64,000 nt of DNA, taken from NCBI GenBank assembly GCA_016702335.1, contig JADJEF010000018.1, forward strand, positions 806,001 to 870,000, given 5' to 3'. The notes under the pieces were generated by a model. It did not search any database. It worked only from the letters and a program-made list of their open reading frames with translations, and was not told where the DNA came from. This stretch comes from Rhodocyclaceae bacterium. Lineage in GTDB: Bacteria; Pseudomonadota; Gammaproteobacteria; Burkholderiales; Rhodocyclaceae. Positions within the stretch are counted from its first letter, which is position 1, and each line of letters starts with the position of its first letter. Positions 8,857-18,508 of the stretch are shown here, piece after piece. The position numbers and the translations under genes are program-made.

Positions 8857-9935
8857 TTACTTGGTCACTGACTTATAGGTGTCGTCCGCCGGGGTCTTGG
8901 TATAGGCCCCCTGATCATGCTGATACTTTTTGGTGGAGTTCATCATGGTTTTTGTCGCGGCGTCAGTGGCCGACGAACTCGGGGCGGTTCCGCCGCCGAC
9001 CACGGTTGCCGGAGAATAGGCAAACTCCCAGAAGTATGACCAGACAGCGGCACCATGCTTTTCGGGGATTTGCGTGGCATTGAAGTAACACGGCTTCAAT
9101 TCACGAAATGCAGTCATTTTGAGCAGGCCTTCATTGGCATCACCGATCACGCCAAAGCTGTTGGACGCGGCTGATGAGCGCAACGTTTCGAAAATGATGC
9201 CCCGCGCCTTGAGCTTGGTCACGGCGGTGCGTGCCAATTCGCCGGCCCACTTGCCGCCCAGCCACTGGCATCCGCTTTCAAATAAGCCGGATCAAGCAGC
9301 GCCACCCGCTTGGGTACCAGGCCCGCCGGGATCTTGCCTGCGACGGCCGCGTCGCTGAGCTTTTCGGTGACGGCGATTGCCATCCGATTGCCGAGCGAAT
9401 GGCCGGCAATGCGGATGTTGTTTCCGGTATAACCGGTCATGGCTTTGACATACTCGTTATAAAACAGCTGCGATGCGGATTCTGTGATCACCGGTGACGT
9501 AGGGTAGCTGCCATCAGACTTCCTCCACCGCATCTTGTACTGTCCCCCGTTGGCATCCCAAACCTTGGCTTGGGCGTCGCGCACCTCACCTTCGTCGGAG
9601 AATTGGTTCCAATAAAAAATACCTACGTTGTAGCCGGCATTTTTCCAGGCGATGGTCTCGTCTGTCGGGTTACCCGAAAGGCCTTGATGCTTGAAATCTT
9701 CGCGGTAAAGCTTTGCCACGGTGTCCTTCTGCCAGCCATGAACGTAGATGACAGTGGGTTTGCTCGGATTGAAGTTGGGGTTCGTGCCGCCGGTCGCCTT
9801 GATGCTGGCGGTGTTGTTGGAATACCAGTAAATACCGTAGTCCAGATTGTCAAAGACCGAACGATCAAACGCCAGCGCTTGCCCGTGCGCAAGCAGGGTA
9901 CAGGCGGCTAGACCCATAGTGCCCAAGAGTTTCAT
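8857..9935 (-). pseudogene. Secreted alpha/beta hydrolase (lipase-like), one frameshift
   Basis: Signal peptide MKLLGTMGLAACTLLAHGQA, then an alpha/beta hydrolase with VIYVHGWQKDT (oxyanion region), nucleophile elbow IAGHSLGNRM and acid-strand region VALLDPAYL. Near 9258 one G is missing (TGGGCGGC for TGGGGCGGC): the first frame ends at 9219, while the other continues GGKWAGELARTAVTKLKARG to the stop at 8857. Together about 358 residues. The lesion is in a G-run, so a sequencing error is possible and the gene could be intact in the cell. GGAGAAACAC precedes ATG 9935. Role: esterase or lipase, substrate unknown. Confidence 0.7.
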
Positions 9936-10188
9936 GTGTTTCTCCTTAAGTTATTGTTAAGTTTGTGATTTTTGTAACAGTGAAATGCGTTTTGTCTTTG
10001 TGAGGGTGCGATACCGCGTTACCTCGAACTTACGCTCCGAGTTGGCTCCGGAAGTTATCTTAGCTGAACAGCAGGCAAACAGCGCCAGCACGACGGGTCC
10101 TGCCAGCCAGAGAGATGCTGGCTGATTGAGGCGGTGGTGTGTGATTGCCCAGGGGGCTTGGGCGTGCGCTTGGGCAGGCGCCCAACGA

Positions 10189-11123
10189 TCACTCGTAGGC
10201 CCCCCAATCGCAGTAGCTCACCGCCCTTGAAGCTTCGCTGCCGCAACTTTTCCACCTCGACCTCTTTGTCCCACCTCCGCCATCCCCACCACGCCAAGCA
10301 GGCGCGTCTTCTCCTGCAGGTATGCATTGATACGCGACTTCCACAGCCTCTTCCCGGTCCAATTCGGCAAGCTGACGTGCCGCTTCAGCGCCAACACGCT
10401 CGGTGCGCAGTGCAAGCAGTTCCGCATCGCTGGCATTGCGCGCACGCGCCTCACGCTCGGCGTCAGCAAGTCCGTGATGCTTAGCATCAGGTGCCCGCCC
10501 CGCAAGCACATCTGCGGGCAACCGGGCATCCAGTTCGGAAAGCTGTGCTTTTCTTTGCGCCGCACTTAGGCTCTTGTTGCGTTCGATCTCCAGGCGCTTT
10601 AAAAGCATCGGCCTGCAGTAGATCATTGCGCCCAAACAGCGCTGAAATCTCCGCGGGCGAAAAGTACCGCGCTCTCAGACTGGATATGGCTGCCGTGCGG
10701 GCATGGATCGTCGCCACCGGGTCCTGCTTAGCCGCCTCGATCGGCAGGGTCTGCAGCGCCATCTTGAATTCAATGTACTGTCCAAATATTCGCTTGGCTT
10801 CACCCGCGGCCTTAGGCGAGAACTCGGCATCGATTTGCCTGCCCACCTCAGCTCGAATCTCTTCCAGAGATCTTTCGCCGAGGGTCGAGGTAGTAGTCAA
10901 AACGCTCAAGCAACGCCTCACTCAAGACCAGGTCGCCACCAAGATCAGCTTTCAATTGCCCGTCCGGCGTGGATCCTTCCAAAGACTTTGCAAATGACCC
11001 GGATGAAGTGGCAACTTCCGGCACTTCCTCTATAAGAGTCACCTCGCGGACGCGAAAGAAAACAACGGCGATCAACAAGACCGCCGCTGTTCCAAGGCCA
11101 ATCCAAACGGCCTTGCTGTTCAT
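10189..11123 (-). pseudogene. Lipase-specific foldase, first copy, several frameshifts
   Basis: Lipase foldases are inner-membrane chaperones that fold secreted lipase in the periplasm. This copy begins MNSKAVWIGLGTAAVLLIAVV (membrane anchor) and has the hallmark ERFDYYL, but the frame breaks near 10887 (STLGERSLEEIR is in another frame), 10601 (extra A in AAAGCG), 10340 (EEAV-WKSRINAY) and about 10280. Pieces align throughout with the intact copy at 24590-25519: FAKSLEGSTPDG, SLRARYFSPAEISALFG, LDARLPADVLAGRAPDAKHH. ATG 11123 lies one base after the lipase stop. Several breaks are not at homopolymers, so real decay is likely; the second foldase may serve both lipases. Confidence 0.85.
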
Positions 11124-11124
11124 C

Positions 11125-12057
11125 TTACAGGCCTGCTACCTGAAGGCGGTTGGCATGCGCCCGATAGACACTCTTCGGGTTGGTCTCGAACAGATGAACG
11201 ATCCCAAAGAAGCCATTGACCTCGTCAAGATGGTTCATTTTGTAATCGACCCGCAACACCTTGCCGAGCTTCTGCGAGCACGCGCTCACAAGGCCATCGC
11301 TCTGCTGACCAACAAAGGCCAAGCCAAGCGTTCCAATTCCTGCATCGAGGGGATCAAGAACGTTGGTCACGGTCGAGCTGCCACCCCATGAGTAATAACG
11401 AATGTTTTTCACCACGTTCGCCCCTCCCCCGCAACTGGTGGTAGGCACGCCCGCAGGATACTTGGCATTGAATTTTGCCAGACCCGGCGTTGTCAGACTA
11501 TTAAGCGCATCCACGCTGCTCTGGGGAAGCTCGCTGCTGCCGGTGGCAAACGCAAGAACGCCAGCGAAAGCGTTGGACACGCTGTTGATGACTGATTCGG
11601 AGTAGGTTCCGGCCGGCGCAACCTTGCGGACGATGTCAGCGACAGCCGATCCCTTGTTGACACCCCCAACGCTCGTCACAGAGGCTACCAGCCCCGGCTC
11701 AACCGCAGCCACATAGCGGATAGTCGGGCTACCCTGACTGTGACCAACAAGATTGAACTTCATCGTCGGGTTATTGTTGAGGATACGCAAACGCTTCAAC
11801 TCTGCCCGCAACTGTTCTCCGCGGTTCTCGTTGCTGCCTGCCGCGGAAACTGTGCTCGTGTAGACGACTGCACCCTCCTTGGCCAGCGTGTCCCGAACGC
11901 CGTAAAAATAGTCAGCGCCAAGAAAGTTGTTGAACCCGAAAATGCCATGAACCAGCACGATGGGACTCTTGGTGGTGGTGTAGCCCGCGTGAGCCGGCGC
12001 TGCAACTGCCATCATGGCGGTAGCAGCAAGCAAACATGCACGTGTCAATGTCTTCAT
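11125..12057 (-). CDS. Secreted triacylglycerol lipase, family I (lipase 1)
   Basis: Precursor of about 310 residues with signal peptide MKTLTRACLLAATAMMAVAAPAHA. Family I.1/I.2 features: SPIVLVHGIFGFNN (oxyanion loop), FNLVGHSQGSPTIRYVA (nucleophile Ser), QQSDGLVSACSQ, and NHLDEVNGFF near the C-terminus (catalytic His, calcium-site Asp). Such lipases cross the outer membrane by T2SS after foldase-assisted folding. The foldase gene immediately downstream is broken. Very similar to lipase 2 at 23583. The ATG is preceded by GGAGAG about 10 nt upstream. Confidence 0.93.
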   Translation of the reverse strand: MKTLTRACLLAATAMMAVAAPAHAGYTTTKSPIVLVHGIFGFNNFLGADYFYGVRDTLAKEGAVVYTSTVSAAGSNENRGEQLRAELKRLRILNNNPTMKFNLVGHSQGSPTIRYVAAVEPGLVASVTSVGGVNKGSAVADIVRKVAPAGTYSESVINSVSNAFAGVLAFATGSSELPQSSVDALNSLTTPGLAKFNAKYPAGVPTTSCGGGANVVKNIRYYSWGGSSTVTNVLDPLDAGIGTLGLAFVGQQSDGLVSACSQKLGKVLRVDYKMNHLDEVNGFFGIVHLFETNPKSVYRAHANRLQVAGL

Positions 12058-12415
12058 TTTTTAATACTCTCCAGTAGGTGACTTATTTTTAGTAGGGTGG
12101 GTGGCTCCGGCCACCCCCGCGCAATCGTAATCGCGGGTGCACTTTATTTTTTTCGTCTAGGTGCATCCAACTAAAAATCAACAAAATCAGATGCTACGTA
12201 TTGGGCGACATCACACGCTTCGTCACGCCCATCCTTCTGCGCGAGCAACACTGCTATTGCCGTCGCCGTCTTAAATTCACTCGTCAGCAGCTGTGATTGA
12301 GTCCATGAAGTACCCGCTCACACAGAGAAGCGACAGGGGACGTAACGCCGCGATTACGCCCTATGCTATTGTTCGCACAAATAGCACTTAAAACAGTTGC
12401 AAATGGAGGTTGGCG
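12058..12415. other. Divergent intergenic region between lipase 1 and gspG
   Basis: About 358 nt holding the promoters of the minus-strand lipase and the plus-strand gsp operon. A 7-bp hairpin (12099-12105 with 12110-12116) lies in the lipase leader; it has no T-run and is not a terminator. GGAGG at 12405-12409 is the gspG ribosome site. Confidence 0.5.
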
Positions 12416-13039
12416 ATGTTGAACGTCGATGGAATGAAAGTTGTCAATACGGCAACCACTGCCCAGGTAGGGGCTATCGCAAAGCGTGTGACGCGCCGCG
12501 GCGGCTTTACCCTGATCGAGATTCTGGTTGTGATCGTAATCATGGGCATCTTGGCTGCACTGGTAGTGCCGAAATTGATGTCGCGACCCGATGAAGCGCG
12601 GGCTGTAGCGGCCAAGCACGACATCATGACGTTGATGCAAGCCCTAAAGATGTACCGTCTCGACAACGCGCGCTACCCAACCACAGAGCAGGGTCTTCAG
12701 GCACTAATTGCCAAGCCTGCGGGTGGTCCAGTCCCAAAAAACTGGAAGTCAGGCGGCTACATTGAGCGCTTGCCTAACGATCCTTGGGGCGGTTCCTACC
12801 AGTACCTGAGCCCAGGCGCCCAGGGCGAGATTGATGTCTTTTCATTCGGGGCTGACGGTGCCGCGGGTGGCGAGGGCATTGATGCCGGTATCGGTTCCTG
12901 GCAGATTGAGTCCGGGCTGGTCCTGGCACAAACGTTCACTCGACATGTCTGTTGCCTGTGCGTGACCGCGCTTCAATTGGCCGTGAATCACACACGACGC
13001 TTGGATTTACGCTCTTTGAGGTACTCCTCGTTGTCATGA
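12416..13039 (+). CDS. gspG: T2SS major pseudopilin GspG, probable frameshift at C-terminus
   Basis: Major pseudopilin of the type II secretion pseudopilus. Prepilin site RRGGFTLIEILVVIVIMGIL, then the GspG signature YRLDNARYPTTEQGLQALI, YIERLPNDPWGGSYQYLSPG and the calcium-site loop FSFGADGAAGGEGIDAG. The usual protein ends just after GSW; here the frame runs on for about 40 residues into gspH. Adding one G to the TGG at 12899-12901 gives SWAD and a stop at 12907-12909, so the true gene probably ends there. Start ATG 12416, 6 nt after GGAGG. First gene of the gspG-F operon. Confidence 0.88.
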   Translation: MLNVDGMKVVNTATTAQVGAIAKRVTRRGGFTLIEILVVIVIMGILAALVVPKLMSRPDEARAVAAKHDIMTLMQALKMYRLDNARYPTTEQGLQALIAKPAGGPVPKNWKSGGYIERLPNDPWGGSYQYLSPGAQGEIDVFSFGADGAAGGEGIDAGIGSWQIESGLVLAQTFTRHVCCLCVTALQLAVNHTRRLDLRSLRYSSLS

Positions 13040-13515
13040 TCATTGGTCTGAGTGCGTCGCTGGTCCTTCCGGGATTAGCGGGTGCCCGCGTGTCGGCCAA
13101 GGACGAAGCAGCCCGACTTGCAGCCCTGTTTGATCACGCGCAGACCTTGGCTAGTGTGCGCGGCATTCCTTTGGCCTGGCAGGCAGATTCTGGCGGCTAT
13201 GGATTTTATGACTGGCGCGGATCTTGGAGCACGCATGTCAACGATAGCGTGTTGCGGCAAAGAACGTTGCCGCCAGGTATCACGCTCGGCTTCGCTTCTG
13301 GTCTGTCTGTAGCAGCCGCTACGTCCATCGTGCCACCTCTCGCGCAGGGGTCGCTCGCGACAAATTCGGCGTCGATCGGGCAGCCCATGCTGGTCTTTCC
13401 TGGGCAAGGATTTATGCGACCATTTCGACTAACGGTTACCAGTACAGAGGGTACCTGGAACGTAATGGGAGATGTGGCGGGACGGATTTCTCTCGTGGCG
13501 GCAGGTGCACCTTGA
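12952..13515 (+). CDS. gspH: T2SS minor pseudopilin GspH
   Basis: Minor pseudopilin of about 187 residues. The methylation site is TLGFTLFEVLLVVMIIGLSAS, followed by the GspH-type region DEAARLAALFDHAQTLASVRG and DSGGYGFYDW. The start is uncertain: TTG 12952 opens the frame and GTG 12958 is also possible, while an ATG at 12945 lies one frame away and would fit if a base were missing near 12958. The stop overlaps the gspI start (TTGA). Confidence 0.82.
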   Translation: MPVRDRASIGRESHTTLGFTLFEVLLVVMIIGLSASLVLPGLAGARVSAKDEAARLAALFDHAQTLASVRGIPLAWQADSGGYGFYDWRGSWSTHVNDSVLRQRTLPPGITLGFASGLSVAAATSIVPPLAQGSLATNSASIGQPMLVFPGQGFMRPFRLTVTSTEGTWNVMGDVAGRISLVAAGAP

Positions 13516-13902
13516 TCAAGAAACGGTGCCTGGCGGTTCACCGCCTTGTTGGCTTCACTCTGATCGAGGTGCTGGTGTCACTCTCAATTCTTGCCGTCGC
13601 TCTGGGTGCCGGCTTGCGTGCGGCCGCCGTGGCCATGGACAACAATGCCGAATTGAAGGAGCGCACTCTGGCACGGTGGGTAGGGCGCAATCAACTCTCT
13701 CGACTGCAGGCAGGTGCCAGTTTCCCCGGAACAGGCGTTACAACCGGTGATGCGCAACAGGGGCCGGAGTACGTTTGCCTGGAAAATCGACATCGAAACG
13801 ACGCCCAACCCAGATTTCAGAAGGGTGTCAGTGAGTGTTCATCGTCCGAATTCGGACTCCTCCCTGTACCAGGTCACAGGCTTCGTCGTGGCGCGACGAT
13901 GA
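13512..13902 (+). pseudogene. gspI: T2SS minor pseudopilin GspI, one frameshift
   Basis: Starts TTG 13512; class III signal GFTLIEVLVSLSILAVALGA, then RTLARWVGRNQLSRLQAG, typical of GspI. Near 13762 (a GGGG run) the frame shifts; the continuation in the other frame is FAWKIDIETTPNPDFRRVSV and YQVTGFVVARR, ending at 13902 with ATGA overlap to gspJ. Without correction the first frame reads into gspJ and mimics a GspI-GspJ fusion. The operon overlaps and the conserved tail suggest the gene is functional and the indel a consensus error, but that is inference. Confidence 0.8.
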
Positions 13903-14492
13903 ACTTCAAAACTTATCACGAGACGCGTTGGTGCGGCCGACCGAGAAGCGGCTTTACCTTGATAGAGGTGATGGTCGCACTCGCTATTTTTTCCATGCTT
14001 TCCTTGATGAGCTTCAACGGCATTAACTCACTGATTGCCGCCGAGTCGGCTATGCGTGAAACGGCCAACCGTTTGCGCGCTATCGAGCGTGTATTCGCCG
14101 AGTTTGAAAATGACGTCTTGTTTGCGACGCCCAGGCCCGCCTGGGATGCCAGCGGACGCCTAGAGCCGGCGCTATACGGGCGACCCAGCCAGGCGGCAGG
14201 ATATCGAGTCAGCTTTAGTCATCACTCCAGTAGCCCGGAAACCCCGCCGAATCGGGTGAGCTATCTTTTTGTGCCGCCCAATATCGCGCTATCCGTGCAC
14301 GCCCAGCTTGATGCCACGGGCGCTAACGAAGTGCCGCCAATCACGGTGCTTGAGGGTTTGCAGAGTGTCAGCGTACGTTTTTTGGGAACGAATGACCGTT
14401 GGTCAGATATCTGGCCGCCGAGCGGCTCTCCGGCGACAAGCTTGCCGCGCGCAGTTGAACTCATTTGGACATTGACGGACTCGGACGGATAA
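13899..14492 (+). CDS. gspJ: T2SS minor pseudopilin GspJ
   Basis: Prepilin site RSGFTLIEVMVALAIFSMLS, then the GspJ-type MRETANRLRAIERVFAEFEND and a C-terminal PRAVELIWTLTDSDG. GspJ forms the pseudopilus tip with GspI and GspK. ATG 13899 overlaps the gspI stop by ATGA. The stop at 14492 is slightly early: one added base near 14490 would extend it to ISRMVART and a TGA at 14513-14515 overlapping the GTG of gspK, matching the tight overlaps elsewhere in the operon. The real C-terminus is therefore probably seven or eight residues longer. Confidence 0.85.
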   Translation: MNFKTYHETRWCGRPRSGFTLIEVMVALAIFSMLSLMSFNGINSLIAAESAMRETANRLRAIERVFAEFENDVLFATPRPAWDASGRLEPALYGRPSQAAGYRVSFSHHSSSPETPPNRVSYLFVPPNIALSVHAQLDATGANEVPPITVLEGLQSVSVRFLGTNDRWSDIWPPSGSPATSLPRAVELIWTLTDSDG

Positions 14493-14511
14493 GCCGGATG
14501 GTGGCCCGAAC

Positions 14512-15485
14512 GTGAACCACCCCTCGTCGTTCTTCGCGCGCCATACGTATTTACGGCAAGCACGCGGCAACACAATTATTGCTGCCTTGCTGGTAGTTGC
14601 TTTTGTGGCGACCATTGGCACCAAACTGCTGATGACGCAGGAAACCTGGGTCGCCCAGTTGCAGGCGCGTCAGGGGTTGGACGGATCACGCGAGGCTGTG
14701 TTGGCCAGCCTGCATTGGGCGCGGTCCACACTTGCGGACGACGGAAAGACTTCGCAAACAGACCACGCTGGCGAAGCCTGGGCGCAACCGATGCCCGTGA
14801 TTTCGCAAGGAGAGATGTCGATCAGCGGCCGAATTGAAGACGAGCAAGGTAAATTCGACTTAAATTCGGTTGTACTCGAAGGGAAGCTGAATGCCCCTGC
14901 CCTCGCGACGTTTTCGCGCCTACTTTCCAGCGTGAATCTGCCTTCTTCGTTGGCAGGCGCTCTGGTGGATTGGGTAGATTCGGACGAAGAGACTGCGGCT
15001 GAAGGTGGCGCAGAAAGCGATTACTATTCGAGTCGGACTCCCCGCTTATCGGGCACCCAATGTGTTGCTTGGTAGTCTGGAAGAACTCCTGTATGTTCGT
15101 GGTTTCGATGCATTGACGATCCAGACTTTGAGGCCCTTTGTCACCGTGTTGCCGACCCCGAGCGCAATCAATGTCAATACGGCCTCCCCGAAATTCTCTC
15201 TGCCGCTGTATCGGGGCTTTCGCTGGACACAGCACGAAAATCGTAGCCGCACGCCGCGCCAAACACTTCGCAACGCTCGCCGATTTTGAGCATCACCTGA
15301 ACGAATCTGAGCGCGAGGGTATACAAAACTTGGGCGTACAGAGCCAGTTTTTTGTCGCCCAGGGCGAGGTAAAGACCGAGTCCGTTCAAGGGACGCGGAG
15401 CGAACAAAGCGTTTACCGTGTCAGCACATTGTTACAGCGACAGGAAGGTAAGTGGCCCCTCGTTATTTGGCAGAGGCCTGACTAA
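14512..15485 (+). pseudogene. gspK: T2SS minor pseudopilin GspK, two or three frameshifts
   Basis: Starts GTG 14512; N-terminal ARGNTIIAALLVVAFVATIG is the GspK prepilin-like segment. The protein can be followed through LNSVVLEGKLNAPALATFSR, LVDWVDSDEE and AESDYYSSRTP, then breaks at about 15043 (CCCC for CCC), about 15190 (CCCCGAAATT lacks a base) and about 15241 (AAAA for AAAAA). The other frames give YRAPNVLLGSLEELLYVRGF, TPSAINVNTASPEIL (as corrected) and IVAARRAKHFATLADFEHHL, ending QRPD at 15485. All three breaks are at homopolymers. GspK caps the pseudopilus with GspI and GspJ; its stop overlaps the gspL ATG (TAATG). Confidence 0.82.
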
Positions 15486-16720
15486 TGGAACTGCGCCTGC
15501 ACGCCGACCGCGCCGGCCTTCATGAAAAAACACCTTGGGTGCTTCTTGACTGGACCCAGAACCCGATTCAATCCGGGCACGGTATCGCTACTGTGCCAAA
15601 CGCCAGTTCGGTGCGGATCATAGTTCCCGACGATTGCCTTTATGTCGTAACACTGACCGTCCCTGCACTACCCAAGAGGCGAATTATTCTCGCGCTACCG
15701 GGCCTCTTGGAGGAGCACATACTCGTGCCCGCCGAATCCGCCGGTTTTGCCCTGCTAGCAATGCCTTCGCCCACTGTGGCTAGCGTTGCCGTGTATTACC
15801 GTGGCTGGCTTGACGCAATGATGGCCGAGCCAGTTGTCGCCCGCGCACGCTCCGTGCGCGTGGTTGCAGAAAGCTGGGGCTTACCCCGAAACAAGGAAAC
15901 TCAATCCCTGCATTTTTCAAAAGATCGTTTTGTGCTCGCACTGCCTCATTGGGCGGCCTGTACCGGGGCCAATACGTTAGCAGATGAAGTGCCGCAGCAT
16001 CTGCTGATTGTCCTGCGGGAAACGGTCAAAGGCGCTATCGCTCGTAGCGTTACCGAACTTGGCAGCGACCCGAGCGCCGAAGTAACGGCAGCTGAGGCGG
16101 CACCTCTGTCCATTGACGTCTACTGCTCTTCCGATCTTGGAGATCATCTGCCGCCCTGGCTAAACAATCTCGGGGTGGCGATAGAACAGCGCGGGGTGCT
16201 CGATTGGATATCGGCATCGTACGACGAGGCACCCAATCTCTCGTGGCGCTCCACCCTCGCGATACCCAAGGCAAGAATCATTCGGGCAGTTAAACCGGCA
16301 GTGATCATGTTGGCTCTGCTATGTTCTCTGGAATTCATTTTTGTAGCCACCGACTGGTTAATTCTTACGCTGCAGCGCAAGCAATTGATGGCACAGCAGG
16401 AGTCAGTATTTCGTTCTGTAATGGGCCAGCATGCGCCGATGATTAATGGCGAGGTCCAGTTGCGGCGAAAGCTTGAGATGGCCCAGGCCGCGAGGGCAGA
16501 ATCGGCAACGTCGGATTTGCTGGTCTTGATGACACGGTTGGGCGCTGAAGCGGGCAATGTGCCCCCTCTCGACGAGTTGCGTTACGAATCCGGCCAACTG
16601 TTTCTCAAAGCCAAGGGAACGGATGACGAGGCGGCATGGATCGCCGCGGCACGTTCGGCAGGCCTGACGGCGACGCTGGATCAGCGCGATGGAAAACGTA
16701 GCATCAAGGTGGTGCGATGA
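15485..16720 (+). CDS. gspL: T2SS inner-membrane protein GspL
   Basis: About 411 residues: a cytoplasmic actin-like domain (LYVVTLTVPALPKRRIILAL, then LLEEHILVPAESAGFALLAM), one membrane helix (about residues 272-296, AVKPAVIMLALLCSLEFIF) and a periplasmic ferredoxin-like C-terminus. GspL links the ATPase GspE to the inner-membrane platform with GspM. Length is normal. Overlaps gspK upstream and gspM downstream (ATGA). From this gene onward the operon has no frameshift. Confidence 0.9.
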   Translation: MELRLHADRAGLHEKTPWVLLDWTQNPIQSGHGIATVPNASSVRIIVPDDCLYVVTLTVPALPKRRIILALPGLLEEHILVPAESAGFALLAMPSPTVASVAVYYRGWLDAMMAEPVVARARSVRVVAESWGLPRNKETQSLHFSKDRFVLALPHWAACTGANTLADEVPQHLLIVLRETVKGAIARSVTELGSDPSAEVTAAEAAPLSIDVYCSSDLGDHLPPWLNNLGVAIEQRGVLDWISASYDEAPNLSWRSTLAIPKARIIRAVKPAVIMLALLCSLEFIFVATDWLILTLQRKQLMAQQESVFRSVMGQHAPMINGEVQLRRKLEMAQAARAESATSDLLVLMTRLGAEAGNVPPLDELRYESGQLFLKAKGTDDEAAWIAAARSAGLTATLDQRDGKRSIKVVR

Positions 16721-17268
16721 AAGTTGCGGCCAGTCTGAAGATTGACGGTCAATCGATTGTTATGGCCTACGCGCGCAAGCGTTGGGAAAGCGCCATGGCC
16801 GGACGGACACCCCGCGAGCGCTTGCTGATAGGCTGGGGCACAAGCATCGCTCTGGCAATCGTGATTATTTTCGCGATCTGGCTGCCGCTAAAGGAATCCC
16901 AAACGCGTTTGACCCGGGTTGTCGAATTGGAGCGAAAGAATCTGGCCACCATGCTTGCGATTCGGCGCGAACTGAAAGCCCCGGCAACAGCGGCGGTCCT
17001 TGCAAACGACTCCTCGGCACGCGGTTCAGCGCTGCTGGTTACCGTCGAGGCATCCGCACGCACGCAATTGAACCCCTCCCGACTCGATGTCAAGCTTGAT
17101 GGGGACAGTGGTTTGACCATCCAACTTTCCAACATTAAGTTAAGTCGTCTTTTGGGCTGGATTGACTCAACGGTACGTGGGCAGCGGCTTCGTCTCGAAG
17201 CGGCCACTCTGCGCTCCGATAACTCCTTATTGTCGGGTGAATTGCGTTTCACGGTGGCCGAACCATGA
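16717..17268 (+). CDS. gspM: T2SS inner-membrane protein GspM
   Basis: About 183 residues: short cytoplasmic N-terminus (RTPRERLLIGWGTSIALAIV), one membrane helix (about 35-56), a coiled stretch and a small periplasmic domain with QLNPSRLDVKLDGDSGLTIQ. Architecture and position between gspL and gspN identify GspM, which pairs with GspL in the assembly platform. ATG overlaps the gspL stop; its own stop overlaps gspN. Confidence 0.88.
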   Translation: MKVAASLKIDGQSIVMAYARKRWESAMAGRTPRERLLIGWGTSIALAIVIIFAIWLPLKESQTRLTRVVELERKNLATMLAIRRELKAPATAAVLANDSSARGSALLVTVEASARTQLNPSRLDVKLDGDSGLTIQLSNIKLSRLLGWIDSTVRGQRLRLEAATLRSDNSLLSGELRFTVAEP

Positions 17269-17999
17269 GCCGATTTAGCTATGGGGCACTTGCCGTCCTG
17301 ATTTTCTTCGCTGGGATTATTGTCCAGATGCCAGCGACGGTTCTGGTGGGCACGGTGCAGGAACTCTCCCACCAGCGTCTCGCTTTCGGTGACGTACGCG
17401 GCACGATTTGGTCAGGTCAGGCGCTGTTGACATGTGTCAGACCCGACGGGTCGAGCGAACGCTGTGGCGACTGGAAATGGTCCTTCGTTCCCGACGACCT
17501 GTTTAAAGGCCGTCTGAATTGGAGGTTGACGGGGAGTGCTCCGGCCGAATCGGGTGTAATCAGCCTATCGACAACCGGAGTGAGCTTTGAGAGTTTGTCG
17601 GCGACTCTTCCTGCCTTTCTTGTGGCAAACCTGGACCCGAAGTTGGCAGCACTTCAACTGGGTGGTCGTCTGCACGTCGATGCAAAGCAGCTTGCGACCA
17701 AGAACGGTCGAATTGACATCTTGTGGAAGAATTTCTCTTCGGGTCTCGTTCCTCTGATACATCTTGGGGAGATAACGCTGATACTTATCCCAGCGCCACA
17801 GGGCTGGAGTCTCGGGCTTTCATCAGGATTGGGTTCGGGACCGGTAAGCCTCTCGGGCGAAGGGCATGTCGATAGCGAGGGCCGGCTTGTGCTCAGCACA
17901 ACGGTAACGGTAGGCTCAGATCGTATTGCCCTGGCACCCTTACTCGGGGCACTCGGCGAGGAATCAGGGCCGAGTGTTTATCGCCTGCAGTTACCCTGA
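17265..17999 (+). CDS. gspN: T2SS protein GspN
   Basis: About 244 residues with an N-terminal membrane anchor (YGALAVLIFFAGIIVQMPAT) followed by a beta-rich periplasmic domain: LAFGDVRGTIWSGQALL, a CxxxxxxxxxC pair (CVRPDGSSERC) and LSGEGHVDSEGRLVL. GspN is an accessory component found in only some T2SS loci, often those of beta- and gammaproteobacteria. ATGA overlap with gspM; 7 nt before gspC. Confidence 0.85.
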   Translation: MSRFSYGALAVLIFFAGIIVQMPATVLVGTVQELSHQRLAFGDVRGTIWSGQALLTCVRPDGSSERCGDWKWSFVPDDLFKGRLNWRLTGSAPAESGVISLSTTGVSFESLSATLPAFLVANLDPKLAALQLGGRLHVDAKQLATKNGRIDILWKNFSSGLVPLIHLGEITLILIPAPQGWSLGLSSGLGSGPVSLSGEGHVDSEGRLVLSTTVTVGSDRIALAPLLGALGEESGPSVYRLQLP

Positions 18000-18006
18000 A
18001 TTTGCG

Positions 18007-18507
18007 ATGAAACTGCCCATCCGAATCAGTTCTACCGCTTTGATTGGCCTCGCTGAAAAGAGGCTTGTTGCCTTATTGTTGGCAGCCGTGTTGTGTTGGC
18101 GCCTGGCAGGTTGGACGCTGCATTTTTTAGCGCCCCCCACCCCACCGTCAGCGCCTGAATTGAGGGGGAATGTCAATCTCGCGGCGGTAACGCGAGTGCC
18201 GTGGTTTGGTATTGAAGCTGTCGCTCCGGAGCGTACCGAGACCGCACCGGCTGAAGCCACCGACTTAACACTGATCGGCGTTTACGCCGGTGGTAGTCGG
18301 TCCTCAGCGTTGATCGGCATAGGCAGCCAGAGTGCGGCAGCGTTTGGCGTTGGCGACGAAATCGTCTCGGGCGCACGATTGACAAAAGTAGAGATCGATC
18401 ATGTGCTCATTGATCGCAATGGCTCCGCCGAACGCATCAATCTATTGGCCCCGGTTGTATCTCTCGAGCCAGAAAACCAGGAAACTCCCGGCAAGGACAC
18501 CCCATAA
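18007..18507 (+). CDS. gspC: T2SS inner-membrane protein GspC
   Basis: About 166 residues: short cytoplasmic N-terminus, membrane helix (RLVALLLAAVLCWRLAGWTL), Pro-rich linker, then the homology region (VTRVPWFG, DLTLIGVYAGG, ALIGIGSQSAAAFGVGDEI) that contacts the secretin GspD. No C-terminal PDZ domain is present; the protein stops soon after the homology region, as in short GspC variants. In this operon gspC-D-E-F follow gspG-N rather than precede them. Confidence 0.87.
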   Translation: MKLPIRISSTALIGLAEKRLVALLLAAVLCWRLAGWTLHFLAPPTPPSAPELRGNVNLAAVTRVPWFGIEAVAPERTETAPAEATDLTLIGVYAGGSRSSALIGIGSQSAAAFGVGDEIVSGARLTKVEIDHVLIDRNGSAERINLLAPVVSLEPENQETPGKDTP

Positions 18508-18508
18508 A

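Noticed and set aside
13512..14492. A single long frame appearing to fuse GspI with GspJ
   Set aside because: The conserved GspI C-terminus lies in another frame and ends with an ATGA overlap at the GspJ start, so the fusion is produced by one indel near 13762.
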